A DNA stretch of 8,994 bases, taken from contig CALMLJ010000064.1 of the NCBI GenBank assembly GCA_937868025.1, positions 1 through 8,994 on the forward strand, written 5' to 3'. This document shows positions 1 through 6,340 of the stretch, in pieces. The position numbers and the translations under genes are program-made. How positions within the stretch are numbered: position 1 is the stretch's first letter; every line of letters begins with the position of its first letter. The notes under the pieces were generated by a model that saw nothing but the letters and a program-made list of their open reading frames with translations, had not been told where the DNA came from and ran no database searches. The DNA is from an uncultured Acidimicrobiaceae bacterium (GTDB lineage: Bacteria; Actinomycetota; Acidimicrobiia; Acidimicrobiales; Microtrichaceae).

Positions 1-1743
1 GATCGGCTGCTCAGCCGGTCGGGGATCGCCGCGTCACCCACCCACGCCGCCCGTGGCGGAGCGGGCTTCGCCGGCGCTGAGTTGCTCATCGGGGCCATGG
101 TGCGCGTGCCGTTGCACGGGCGACAGGTCGCCGCCTGGATCGTCGATGTCGACGTCGAGACACCCGAGGGCGTCGAGCTCCGTGCCGTGACCAAGGTGTC
201 GGGCTTGGGGCCACCCGCCGACGTCATCGAGCTGTGCCGTTGGGCGGCGTGGCGGTGGGTCGGCCGGTTGCCCACCTTCCTCGGCGCAGCGTCGCCCCCG
301 ACGATGGTGGCGAGCCTGCCCCGACCGGCCGCGGCGCCCGGACCAGAGGCCACGCTGCGGGTCGGCTCCCGGGTCGCCTCGTTGTTCGACCGCCCGGCAT
401 CGCTGATCCGCCTTCCGCCGGCGTCGTCGCCGCTCGAGGTGATCCGCGCGGCCGCCGCCCACGGCAACGTGCTCGTGGTCGCGCCGACGTTCGCCACGGT
501 GAAGTCGCTGGCCGAGGGGATGCGACGTGCCGGCATCACGACGGCGGTGCACCCCGACGGTTGGGCCCGCGGTGCCGCCGGATGCTCGGTGATCGGCACA
601 CGCACGGCCGCGTTCGCCCCGGTCGCAGGTTTGGGGGCGATCGTCGTCGTCGACGAACACGACGAGACGCTGCAGAACGAGGGTTCGCCGACGTGGCACG
701 CCCGCGACGTCGCGGTCGAGCGTGCCCGGCGGGCGGGGGTGCCGGTAGTGCTCGTCTCGCCGACCCCGAGCCTGGAGGCGATCGCCCTCGCCGGGCCCGT
801 GACGACGATCGATCGGGCCCGCGAGCGCGCCGGTTGGGCTCGGCTCGAGGTGATCGACCGTCGAGACGACGACATCGTCCGCTCGGGCTTGTACTCCGAG
901 GCGCTGGTGCGGGCGCTCCAGTCCGATCGCCGGGTCGTGTGTGTGCTCAACCGGACCGGCCGCGCCCAGATGCTCGGTTGCCTCAAGTGCGGCACGCTCG
1001 CGGCGTGCGAACGCTGCGAGGCGGCCGTGCGCCAGGACGACGAGGGCGTGTTGCGGTGTCCCCGGTGCGAGTTGGAACGACCGACGATCTGCGACCACTG
1101 CGCGGCGACCGTGTTCCGCCCGATCCGCATCGGCGTCACGAAGGCGCGGGAGCAGCTCGAGACACTCCTGCGAGAACCGGTCGACGAGATCGCCGGGGCC
1201 AAGGCGACCTCGACGGCGACGGGTCGCCGAGCCCGCGTGGTCGTCGGCACGGAGGCGGCGCTGCAGCGGGTTGCAGCGGCCGACGTGGTGGCGTTCCTCG
1301 AGTTCGACCAGGAGCTGGGGGCGCCCCGCTACCGGGCGGTCGAGCAGGCGATGACCCTGCTGGCCCGAGCATCCCGCCTCGTGCGCGGCCGTGAGGGCTC
1401 CGTGCTGGTGCAGACGCGTCAGCCCGACCACGAGGTGCTGCGGGCGGCGACCATCGGCGACCCGAGCGCCGTCTCGAGCTCGGAGGCCGAGCGCCGTGAG
1501 CTCTTGCAGCTTCCGCCGTTCGCGACGGTGGCGGCGATCGGTGGCGAGGCCGCACCGGCGTTCGTCGAGGCGCTCGCACCTCGGCTCGCCGACGTGCCCG
1601 GAGCGCTGCTCGACCAGCGCGACGAGGGCCAGTGGTTGGTGCGAGCCGACGACCGTCGGGCCCTGCTCGACGCCCTCAACGCGGTGAAGCGCCCGCCCGG
1701 CCGACTGCGACTCCAGGTCGACCCGGCCCGCTTACCAACCTGA
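1..1743 (+). CDS. priA: Primosomal protein N' (PriA), helicase-dead actinobacterial type, 5' partial
   Basis: Replication-restart protein that recognises stalled forks in the cytoplasm. The frame is open to the left edge, so the true start lies outside or is unresolved; a TTG at 82 is possible but would give a shortened N-terminus. The 3' DNA-binding domain is seen from about nt 100 (VRVPLHGRQVAAWIV). The DEAH-like box survives as VVVDEHDE (about 640-665), followed by WHARDVAVERA and SPTPSLEA. Eight cysteines in four CxxC pairs (979-990, 1006-1017, 1057-1068, 1090-1101) form the PriA zinc-binding region. Where other PriA proteins carry the GxTGSGKT P-loop, this one has RLPPASSPLE (409-438), and the usual RAGR of motif VI reads RASR. 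Loss of helicase motifs with retained zinc fingers is known for actinobacterial PriA, so it is probably a non-helicase loader or scaffold. It converges on the trmH-family gene. Confidence 0.88.
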   Translation, partial: DRLLSRSGIAASPTHAARGGAGFAGAELLIGAMVRVPLHGRQVAAWIVDVDVETPEGVELRAVTKVSGLGPPADVIELCRWAAWRWVGRLPTFLGAASPPTMVASLPRPAAAPGPEATLRVGSRVASLFDRPASLIRLPPASSPLEVIRAAAAHGNVLVVAPTFATVKSLAEGMRRAGITTAVHPDGWARGAAGCSVIGTRTAAFAPVAGLGAIVVVDEHDETLQNEGSPTWHARDVAVERARRAGVPVVLVSPTPSLEAIALAGPVTTIDRARERAGWARLEVIDRRDDDIVRSGLYSEALVRALQSDRRVVCVLNRTGRAQMLGCLKCGTLAACERCEAAVRQDDEGVLRCPRCELERPTICDHCAATVFRPIRIGVTKAREQLETLLREPVDEIAGAKATSTATGRRARVVVGTEAALQRVAAADVVAFLEFDQELGAPRYRAVEQAMTLLARASRLVRGREGSVLVQTRQPDHEVLRAATIGDPSAVSSSEAERRELLQLPPFATVAAIGGEAAPAFVEALAPRLADVPGALLDQRDEGQWLVRADDRRALLDALNAVKRPPGRLRLQVDPARLPT

Positions 1744-1759
1744 GCCCCGGTCCGCACCG

Positions 1760-1809
1760 GTTCTGTCCTGCGGAACCGCCCCGGTGGGGGCCGTTCTGCA
1801 GGACAGAAC
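1760..1809. terminator. Long hairpin between convergent genes; candidate bidirectional terminator
   Basis: The 12-bp outer arms GTTCTGTCCTGC (1760-1771) and GCAGGACAGAAC (1798-1809) are perfect inverted repeats. The inner arms continue the stem (GGAAC/GTTCT, then one C-C mismatch, then GCCCC/GGGGC) around a GGTG loop at 1783-1786. This gives about 23 positions per arm with one mismatch and one G-T wobble. The hairpin starts 16 nt after the priA stop and lies 14 nt after the trmH-family stop, so it could end transcription from both sides. There is no T-tract on either strand, so termination would have to be of the U-less type. Each arm also has GTTC/GAAC ends of its own, so it could instead be a copy of a dispersed palindromic repeat. 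Confidence 0.65.
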
Positions 1810-1823
1810 GGGCGAGGTGCAGG

Positions 1824-2357
1824 TCAGGTCGGCGGTGCCCACTGTTGGCGAGCCCACTCGTACATCGCGATCGAGGCGGCCGTCGCGACGTTGAGCGAAC
1901 CGACGCTGCCGAGCTGGGGCAGGAACCCGAACGCGTCGCACGCCGCGAGGCCGGCCTTGGAGAGGCCCCGGTCCTCGTGGCCGACGACGAGGCACACGTC
2001 GCCGCGGAGGTCGAGCTCGTGCATCGGTACCGCACCGGCGGCGAGCTCGACGCCCACCACGCGGTACCCGGCGGCGCGAGCGGCATCGGCGATCGCGGTG
2101 GCGTCGGCGACCCGATTCGTCGTCAGGTACCGCGCCGTTCCCAGCGCGGTCTTGTCGACCTTGCTGTTGTCGGGGCCGGTCGCGGTCTCGGTGAGCCACA
2201 GGTACTCGGACTTGTAGGCGGCCGCCGAACGGATGATGGCGCCGACGTTGAACGGCCCCTGCACCCCGTCGAGCCCGATCGACAGACGGGCGGGGGTGCG
2301 GCGGCGCCATTCCCGGTGCAACCGCTTCAGCTCAGTCGAGCTCAGATTCGTGGCCAC
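1824..2357 (-). CDS. TrmH/SpoU-family RNA 2'-O-methyltransferase
   Basis: Predicted SAM-dependent 2'-O-ribose methyltransferase of the trefoil-knot (SPOUT) class, acting on tRNA or rRNA in the cytoplasm. All three SpoU motifs are present in 177 residues: motif 1 NVGAIIRSA (37-45, with Asn37 and Arg43), motif 2 LVVGHEDRGLS (123-133, with Glu128) and motif 3 GSLNVATAASIAMYEWA (153-169, with Asn156). The N-terminus is a short basic helix (ELKRLHREWRRR), and there is no separate L30e-like RNA-binding domain. The size lies between TrmL-type and TrmH-type enzymes, so the target nucleotide cannot be assigned. The GTG start at 2357 is chosen because a strong GGAGGT (2371-2366) precedes it by 8 nt and homology begins there. 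The start lies inside the end of the upstream methyltransferase gene (26-bp overlap), which implies a shared transcript. Confidence 0.88.
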   Translation of the reverse strand: MATNLSSTELKRLHREWRRRTPARLSIGLDGVQGPFNVGAIIRSAAAYKSEYLWLTETATGPDNSKVDKTALGTARYLTTNRVADATAIADAARAAGYRVVGVELAAGAVPMHELDLRGDVCLVVGHEDRGLSKAGLAACDAFGFLPQLGSVGSLNVATAASIAMYEWARQQWAPPT

Positions 2358-2955
2358 TGGCCCCCACCTCCAGGACTCGGTAGGCCTGGCGCGACGCCAG
2401 GCGTGTCGTGGGCCAGCCGGCCTCGTCGAGCCAACGGGCGAGCGAGTCGGCACCCAAGTGCTTCTGCACCACCAGCCACGCCGTGCCACCGCGGGCGAGT
2501 GCGCCCAGCCACTGGGTGAGCAGGTCGTGCAGCTGGGCCTTGCCGATGCGGATCGGCGGGTTCGACCAGATGCCGTCGAACACGACGTCATCGGGCACCT
2601 CGTCGGGCGCGACGACCTGGATGTTCGTGAGGCCGGCCCGCTCGGCGTTGAGCGCGCACAGCTCCCGAGCTCGCTCGTTGGTGTCGATCGCCCACACCGT
2701 CGCCTGGGGCGCTCGATGGGCGAGGACCAGCGCCACCGGCCCGTAGCCGCACCCCACGTCGGCGAGGTGGAGCATCGAGGGCGTGGGGCGGGGAGCCTCC
2801 GCCAACAGGACCCGGGTGCCGGGATCGACCCGTTCCATGGAGAACACCCCACGATCGGTCGTCAACACGAGCGACAGGTCGTCGAGGTCGAGGCGGACCT
2901 CGCGGCGCTGCGACGCGGACGACGGCGCGGCCGTGAAGTACTGGTCGTTCGGCAC
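2332..2955 (-). CDS. RsmC-like class I SAM-dependent methyltransferase (MTS domain)
   Basis: Predicted N2-guanine RNA methyltransferase of the RsmC/RlmG 'methyltransferase small' family, 207 residues. It corresponds to the catalytic half of RsmC and lacks the N-terminal duplicate domain of the E. coli enzyme (343 residues). The N-terminus NDQYFTAAPSSASQRREVRL and the following LTTDRGVFSMERVDPGTRVLL match the lead-in of this family. SAM motif I is DVGCGYGP (66-73); the catalytic motif IV is SNPPIRIGK (131-139). A C-terminal GGTAWLVVQKHLGADSLARWL matches the family end. The GTG at 2955 fits the homology and sits 6 nt after a TANNNT box; longer starts would run into the divergent def gene. It overlaps the trmH-family gene by 26 bp. 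16S rRNA G1207 is the classical RsmC target, but whether this short form shares it is not shown. Confidence 0.85.
   Translation of the reverse strand: MPNDQYFTAAPSSASQRREVRLDLDDLSLVLTTDRGVFSMERVDPGTRVLLAEAPRPTPSMLHLADVGCGYGPVALVLAHRAPQATVWAIDTNERARELCALNAERAGLTNIQVVAPDEVPDDVVFDGIWSNPPIRIGKAQLHDLLTQWLGALARGGTAWLVVQKHLGADSLARWLDEAGWPTTRLASRQAYRVLEVGASGHESELD
2366..2371 (-). promoter_or_regulatory. Ribosome binding site of the trmH-family gene
   Basis: GGAGGT on the minus strand, 8 nt before the GTG at 2357. It sets the start codon and lies within the last codons of the upstream gene, as expected for an internal operon gene. Confidence 0.75.
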
Positions 2956-2961
2956 ACCGGC

Positions 2962-2967
2962 ACCGTA
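2962..2967 (-). promoter_or_regulatory. Putative -10 box (TACGGT) of the methyltransferase pair, leaderless start
   Basis: TACGGT on the minus strand ends 6 nt before the GTG at 2955. No Shine-Dalgarno sequence is present and no good -35 box is seen. The spacing would place the transcription start at or next to the GTG, giving a leaderless mRNA. It is part of a 64-bp divergent region shared with def. Confidence 0.45.
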
Positions 2968-3006
2968 GCGGCTGGTGCCGGTGGTCCCCGCTGGGGTGCC
3001 GCGAAG

Positions 3007-3012
3007 TACACT
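3007..3012 (+). promoter_or_regulatory. Putative -10 box (TACACT) of def-fmt-rsmB, leaderless start
   Basis: TACACT lies 7 nt before the ATG at 3020. No Shine-Dalgarno sequence is visible in between (GACACCC), and no TTGACA-like -35 box is seen. The geometry predicts transcription beginning at or within a base of the ATG. Confidence 0.5.
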
Positions 3013-3019
3013 GACACCC

Positions 3020-3622
3020 ATGTCCCCGGTCACCTCCCCGTACGCGATCCGCATCGTCGGTGACCCCGTGCTGCGCCAGAAGACGCCGGAGATGACCGAC
3101 ATCGACGGCAAGATGCACGACCTCGTGCAGGGCATGTTCGAGGCCATGTACGCCGCTCCCGGCATCGGTCTGGCCGCGCCCCAGGTGGGCGTCAAGGAAC
3201 GCTTCTTCGTCTACGACCTCGGCGACGACCGCGGTGGCCAGCAGGTGCTGATCAACCCGGTCATCACCGGCTCCGACGGCGAGTGGACCTACGAGGAGGG
3301 CTGCTTGTCGGTCCCCGGCCAGTACTTCGAGATCACTCGGCCCAAGGAGATCGAGGTCACCGGACGCGACCTCGACGGCAACGAGGTCAGCTTCGAGGCC
3401 GACGAGCTGTTGGCTCGTCTGGTCCAGCACGAACTCGACCACCTCGACGGTGTGTTGTTGCTCGATCATCTCGACGACGACCAGGCCAAGGCCGCCAAGA
3501 AGCACGTCCGCGAGCTGCAGATGCGCAAGGCGAACGAGGTGGCCGATCTCGAGGCGCTCCGCAGCCCGAGCCTTCGCACCGAAGCGCCGAAGAAGCGGTT
3601 CTTCGGCCTCGGCGCCAAGTGA
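3020..3622 (+). CDS. def: Peptide deformylase
   Basis: Metalloenzyme that removes the formyl group from the N-terminal Met of new proteins at the ribosome exit. All three signature motifs are intact in 200 residues: GIGLAAPQVG (48-57), EGCLSVP (93-99, metal ligand Cys95) and QHELDHLDG (136-144, metal ligands His137 and His141, catalytic Glu138). Residues from about 160 form a charged, mostly basic tail ending KKRFFGLGAK, longer than the E. coli enzyme (169 residues). The ATG at 3020 is preferred over an in-frame GTG at 2975 because family homology starts at YAIRIVGDPVLR, and the TACACT box would otherwise fall inside the gene. It is first in an operon with fmt, whose GTG overlaps its stop by 4 bp. 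This couples formyl addition and removal. Confidence 0.97.
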   Translation: MSPVTSPYAIRIVGDPVLRQKTPEMTDIDGKMHDLVQGMFEAMYAAPGIGLAAPQVGVKERFFVYDLGDDRGGQQVLINPVITGSDGEWTYEEGCLSVPGQYFEITRPKEIEVTGRDLDGNEVSFEADELLARLVQHELDHLDGVLLLDHLDDDQAKAAKKHVRELQMRKANEVADLEALRSPSLRTEAPKKRFFGLGAK

Positions 3623-4449
3623 AGCTCGTCTTCCTCGGCACGCCAGCGATCGCCGTCACCCCGCTCCGGGCGCTCCACGCGGCCGGTCACGAGATCGACG
3701 TGGTCGTGACGGGCCCCGACGTCCGTCGCGGGCGGGGCACCGAGACCAGCCCGTCGCCGGTGAAGGCGGCGGCGCTCGAGCTGGGGCTCCGGGTCGAACA
3801 CGACGCGGACGCGGTGCTCAGCAGCGACGCGTCGCTGGGCGTGGTGGTCGCGTTCGGCAAGATCCTGCGTCCGCACCTGTTGGCGCACGTTCCGATGGTC
3901 AATTTGCACTTCTCGCTCCTGCCCCGCTGGCGGGGGGCGGCCCCGGTCGAACGCGCCATTCTGGCGGGCGACGCCGAGACCGGCGTGTGTGTGATGGCGG
4001 TGGAGGAGGGCCTCGACACCGGCGGTGTGTACGCCAGGGCGACGACCCCGGTCGGTACCAAGAGGCTCACCGAGTTGTGGGACGAGTTGAGCGTCACCGG
4101 CTCCCAACTGCTCGTCGATTGGCTGCCGACGGCGTTCGACGGTGATCGGCTCATCGCCCCCGAACCGCAGGTCGGCGAGGTCACCTACGCCGCCAAGCTC
4201 ACCGCCGATGACCGGCGCGTCGACCTGACGGCGTCGGCTGAGCAGCAGCTTGCGGTCATCCGCCTCGGCAACGCCTGGACGATGCTCGGCGAGGGCGAAA
4301 CCGCAAAACGGTTGAAGGTGCTTGCAGGCCACCTCGATGCCGACGGTTCGCTGCGGATCACCGAGGTGCAGCCCGAAGGCAAACGACCGATGGCCTACGA
4401 GGACTGGCTGCGCGGCACACCGGTCGATCTACGCGGTGGGCTCTCGTGA
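3619..4449 (+). CDS. fmt: Methionyl-tRNA formyltransferase
   Basis: Transfers formyl from 10-formyl-tetrahydrofolate to initiator Met-tRNA for translation initiation. The 276-residue product starts MKLVFLGTPAIAV. It carries TSPSPVKAAALELGL (43-57) and the signature NLHFSLLPRWRGAAPV (95-110), with the formyltransferase Asn95 and His97; Asp133 in EEGLDTG completes the catalytic set. The C-terminal OB-fold part begins near EVTYAAKLTADDRRVDL. It is shorter than E. coli Fmt (315 residues), with a trimmed C-terminal domain. The GTG start forms a GTGA overlap with the def stop, and no Shine-Dalgarno sequence is seen, so translation probably relies on coupling. The frame stays open upstream into def, but homology begins exactly at this GTG. 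The stop overlaps the rsmB start in the same way. Confidence 0.96.
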   Translation: MKLVFLGTPAIAVTPLRALHAAGHEIDVVVTGPDVRRGRGTETSPSPVKAAALELGLRVEHDADAVLSSDASLGVVVAFGKILRPHLLAHVPMVNLHFSLLPRWRGAAPVERAILAGDAETGVCVMAVEEGLDTGGVYARATTPVGTKRLTELWDELSVTGSQLLVDWLPTAFDGDRLIAPEPQVGEVTYAAKLTADDRRVDLTASAEQQLAVIRLGNAWTMLGEGETAKRLKVLAGHLDADGSLRITEVQPEGKRPMAYEDWLRGTPVDLRGGLS

Positions 4450-5606
4450 GCGCCCCGGTGCCGGCGACGCCGGTCACGAGCCGCTCGGTGGCGCTGGCGG
4501 CCCTCGTCGAGATCGAGGCCGACGGCGCCTACGCCAACCTCAGGCTCGGGCCGCTCCTCGAGAAGTCCGGCCTCGACGACCGCGACCGTCGACTCGTCAC
4601 CGAGCTCGTGTACGGCACGATCCGCCGTCGCCGATCGCTCGACTACCTCGTCGACCGGTTCCTCGTGAACGACCCCCCGCCGGCTGCCAGGGCCGCACTC
4701 CGGCTGGGTGCGTATCAGCTGCGGTTCACCGACATTCCTGATCACGCTGCCGTGTCGGCCACCGTCGACGTCGCTCCCAAGCGGTTCCGGGGCCTCATCA
4801 ACGCAGTGCTCCGCAAGGTCGCCAAGGCCCCGGTGAACTGGCCCGACGACGCAACCCGACTCAGCTATCCCGATTGGATCGTCGAGCGGTTGCGCGCCGA
4901 CCTCGGTGACGAGGCGGCCGCCGACGCCCTCGAGACCATGAACCGGGCGCCCGAGGTCAACGTTCGCGACGACGGCTACACGCAGGACCGCTCCTCGGAA
5001 CGGGTGGTTGCTGCGCTCGGGGCCGCGGCCGGTGACCTGGTCGTCGACGTGTGCGCCGCTCCCGGCGGCAAGGCGACTGCGCTGGCCGGCGCCGGCGCCC
5101 ACGTGGTCGCGGCCGACCTTCGCCCCAAGCGGGTGCGTCTCGTGGCGGGCAACGCCCGTCGTACCGCCGCCGATCGCCCCGACTCCGGCGCTGTCTGGCC
5201 GCTCGTCGCCGATGCCCGCCACGCGCCCCTTCGTGCCGGTGTCGCCGACATCGTCCTCGTCGACGCTCCCTGCTCGGGTCTCGGGGTGCTCCGCCGTCGG
5301 CCCGACGCCCGCTGGCGCATCACGGCGAACGATGTCGACGAGCTGTCCGTGATCCAGTCAGCGATTCTCGATGCGTCCGCCGAGCTCGTCGCACCCGGCG
5401 GCCTGCTCGCGTACAGCGTGTGCACCCTCACCCGTTCCGAGACGATCGATGTGGCCGAGCGGTTCGCGGACACCCACCCGGGGTTCGAGGCCGTGGCCCC
5501 ACCGGAGGATCCGTGGATCCCGTGGGGGAGTGGCGCGCTGTTGCTGCCGCAGGCGGACGACAGCGACGGCATGGCACTGTTCACCTGGCGCCGGCCGCTG
5601 TCCTGA
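4446..5606 (+). CDS. rsmB: 16S rRNA (cytosine-C5)-methyltransferase RsmB, compact form
   Basis: SAM-dependent methyltransferase expected to make m5C967 in 16S rRNA. It has 386 residues, against 429 in E. coli. Residues about 12-125 form a NusB-like helical domain (SRSVALAALVEIE to LINAVLRKVA). The catalytic domain has SAM motif I DVCAAPGGKAT (201-211), motif IV DAPCSGLG with Cys276, and motif VI YSVCTL with the nucleophile Cys326; both cysteines of the two-cysteine mechanism are kept. Between PEVNVR (169-174) and GYTQDRSS (177-184) almost nothing remains of the roughly 45-50 residues usually found before the QDxxS motif, so the RNA-recognition subdomain appears to be missing. The GTG start forms a GTGA overlap with the fmt stop. 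Target identity rests on family and operon context. Confidence 0.93.
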   Translation: MSAPVPATPVTSRSVALAALVEIEADGAYANLRLGPLLEKSGLDDRDRRLVTELVYGTIRRRRSLDYLVDRFLVNDPPPAARAALRLGAYQLRFTDIPDHAAVSATVDVAPKRFRGLINAVLRKVAKAPVNWPDDATRLSYPDWIVERLRADLGDEAAADALETMNRAPEVNVRDDGYTQDRSSERVVAALGAAAGDLVVDVCAAPGGKATALAGAGAHVVAADLRPKRVRLVAGNARRTAADRPDSGAVWPLVADARHAPLRAGVADIVLVDAPCSGLGVLRRRPDARWRITANDVDELSVIQSAILDASAELVAPGGLLAYSVCTLTRSETIDVAERFADTHPGFEAVAPPEDPWIPWGSGALLLPQADDSDGMALFTWRRPLS

Positions 5607-5607
5607 A

Positions 5608-5634
5608 GCGCGCCCTGGCCGCGCTCGGGCGCGT
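5608..5634 (+). terminator. Hairpin after rsmB, possible terminator
   Basis: GCGCGCCC (5608-5615) and GGGCGCGT (5627-5634) pair over 8 bp with one G-T wobble around an 11-nt loop, starting one base after the rsmB stop. No T-tract follows. Its place at the end of the def-fmt-rsmB operon supports a terminator, but GC-rich DNA makes such stems common. Confidence 0.4.
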
Positions 5635-5689
5635 TGGGCGAGCGTCCGGCGCTGGCGACCTGTCGGCGGGACTCGTTGCGAGGCCGTTC

Positions 5690-5695
5690 TAAGCT
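5690..5695 (+). promoter_or_regulatory. Putative -10 box (TAAGCT) of the moaB/mog-type gene, leaderless start
   Basis: TAAGCT ends 7 nt before the ATG at 5703, with only GGTCGCC between and no Shine-Dalgarno sequence. No clear -35 box is seen. The geometry is the same as at def. Confidence 0.45.
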
Positions 5696-5702
5696 GGTCG
5701 CC

Positions 5703-6224
5703 ATGTCGCCGCACGATCACGAGTCCGCCCAGTCCCCTGACGGCAAGCCGCTGAAGGCCAAGATCCTGACCGTGTCCGACGGCGTCATGGCCGGCACCCG
5801 CGAAGACAAGAGTGGCGTGGCGATCGGCGAGCACCTGACCGCCGCCGGGTTCCGCATCGTGGAGCACCGCGTGTGCGCCGACGGCTCCGAGACCGTGGCC
5901 CACGCGCTCGCTCACATGGCCTACAACTTCCTCGGCCTCATCGTGAGCACCGGCGGCACCGGGTTCAGCCCCCGCGACATGACACCGGAGGGCACCGTCC
6001 GCATCCTCGATCGTCGTGCCTACGGCCTCTCCGAGGCGATGCGCTCGGTGAACCCGCTCGGCCGTCTGTCCCGCGGCGTCGCCGGCACGCGGGGTCGTGC
6101 GCTCATCCTCAACGTGCCCGGCTCGACGAGCGGGTCGATCGAAATGCTCGACGCCGTCCTCGACGTCATTCCCCACGCCATCCGCCTCATGGGCGGCGCC
6201 AACGACGAGCACCCCGTCGGCTGA
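5703..6224 (+). CDS. MoaB/Mog-type molybdopterin-binding domain protein
   Basis: Single-domain member of the MogA/MoaB family (173 residues), which binds molybdopterin and adenylates it before molybdenum insertion. The fold signatures are present: AKILTVSDGVMAGTREDKSG (19-38), the VSTGGTGFSPRDMTPEGTV loop (81-99, with TGGTG and the conserved PE), LSRGVAGTRGRALILNVPGS (122-141) and a closing VIPHAIRLMGG. About 18 polar N-terminal residues precede the domain. ATG 5703 is chosen because a TANNNT box sits just upstream and homology begins soon after; a TTG at 5634 would add 23 unrelated residues. It seems to be transcribed alone, with hairpins on both sides. No other molybdenum cofactor gene is in the window, so an active role is inferred only from the family, and MoaB and Mog cannot be told apart here. 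Confidence 0.9.
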   Translation: MSPHDHESAQSPDGKPLKAKILTVSDGVMAGTREDKSGVAIGEHLTAAGFRIVEHRVCADGSETVAHALAHMAYNFLGLIVSTGGTGFSPRDMTPEGTVRILDRRAYGLSEAMRSVNPLGRLSRGVAGTRGRALILNVPGSTSGSIEMLDAVLDVIPHAIRLMGGANDEHPVG

Positions 6225-6230
6225 CCCTTC

Positions 6231-6267
6231 GAGCGCCACGGCGCCCCCAGCGGGCGTTGCAGCGCTC
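6231..6267 (+). terminator. Hairpin after the moaB/mog-type gene, candidate terminator
   Basis: Outer arms GAGCGC (6231-6236) and GCGCTC (6262-6267) and inner arms CGGCGCCC (6239-6246) and GGGCGTTG (6252-6259) stack around a 5-nt loop, with a small symmetrical CA/CA internal bulge. It begins 6 nt after the stop codon and no T-tract follows. It separates the upstream gene from the riboflavin operon. Confidence 0.5.
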
Positions 6268-6302
6268 CAAGAGACGGCCGTGGTCGAATTCTCAACGGCC
6301 GA

Positions 6303-6336
6303 TAGGATTGCGACCAGGGCAGTGATACGGTAGGAA
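6303..6336 (+). promoter_or_regulatory. Probable ribD promoter and translation start region
   Basis: Two TANNNT boxes are possible: TAGGAT (6303-6308), giving a leader of about 25 nt, or TACGGT (6326-6331), giving an almost leaderless mRNA. AGGAA at 6332-6336 could be a Shine-Dalgarno sequence, but only 4 nt separate it from the ATG at 6341. No FMN-riboswitch (RFN) consensus is seen in the 116-bp gap between the preceding stop and ribD. Confidence 0.4.
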
Positions 6337-6340
6337 CGCC

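Noticed and set aside
34..1431. Long open frame on the minus strand opposite priA (465 codons), and similar antisense frames across the window
   Set aside because: Products are Arg/Gly/Ala/His-rich with no family motif. They mirror the codon bias of the real gene in GC-rich DNA, where stops are rare in other frames.
3283..3618. Upstream open extension of the fmt frame inside def
   Set aside because: The extension is out-of-frame def sequence with no homology; Fmt homology begins exactly at the GTG at 3619.
3020..5606. Possible frameshift or fusion among def, fmt and rsmB
   Set aside because: Each protein shows complete family motifs and a normal start; the contacts are 4-bp GTGA overlaps, not disruptions.
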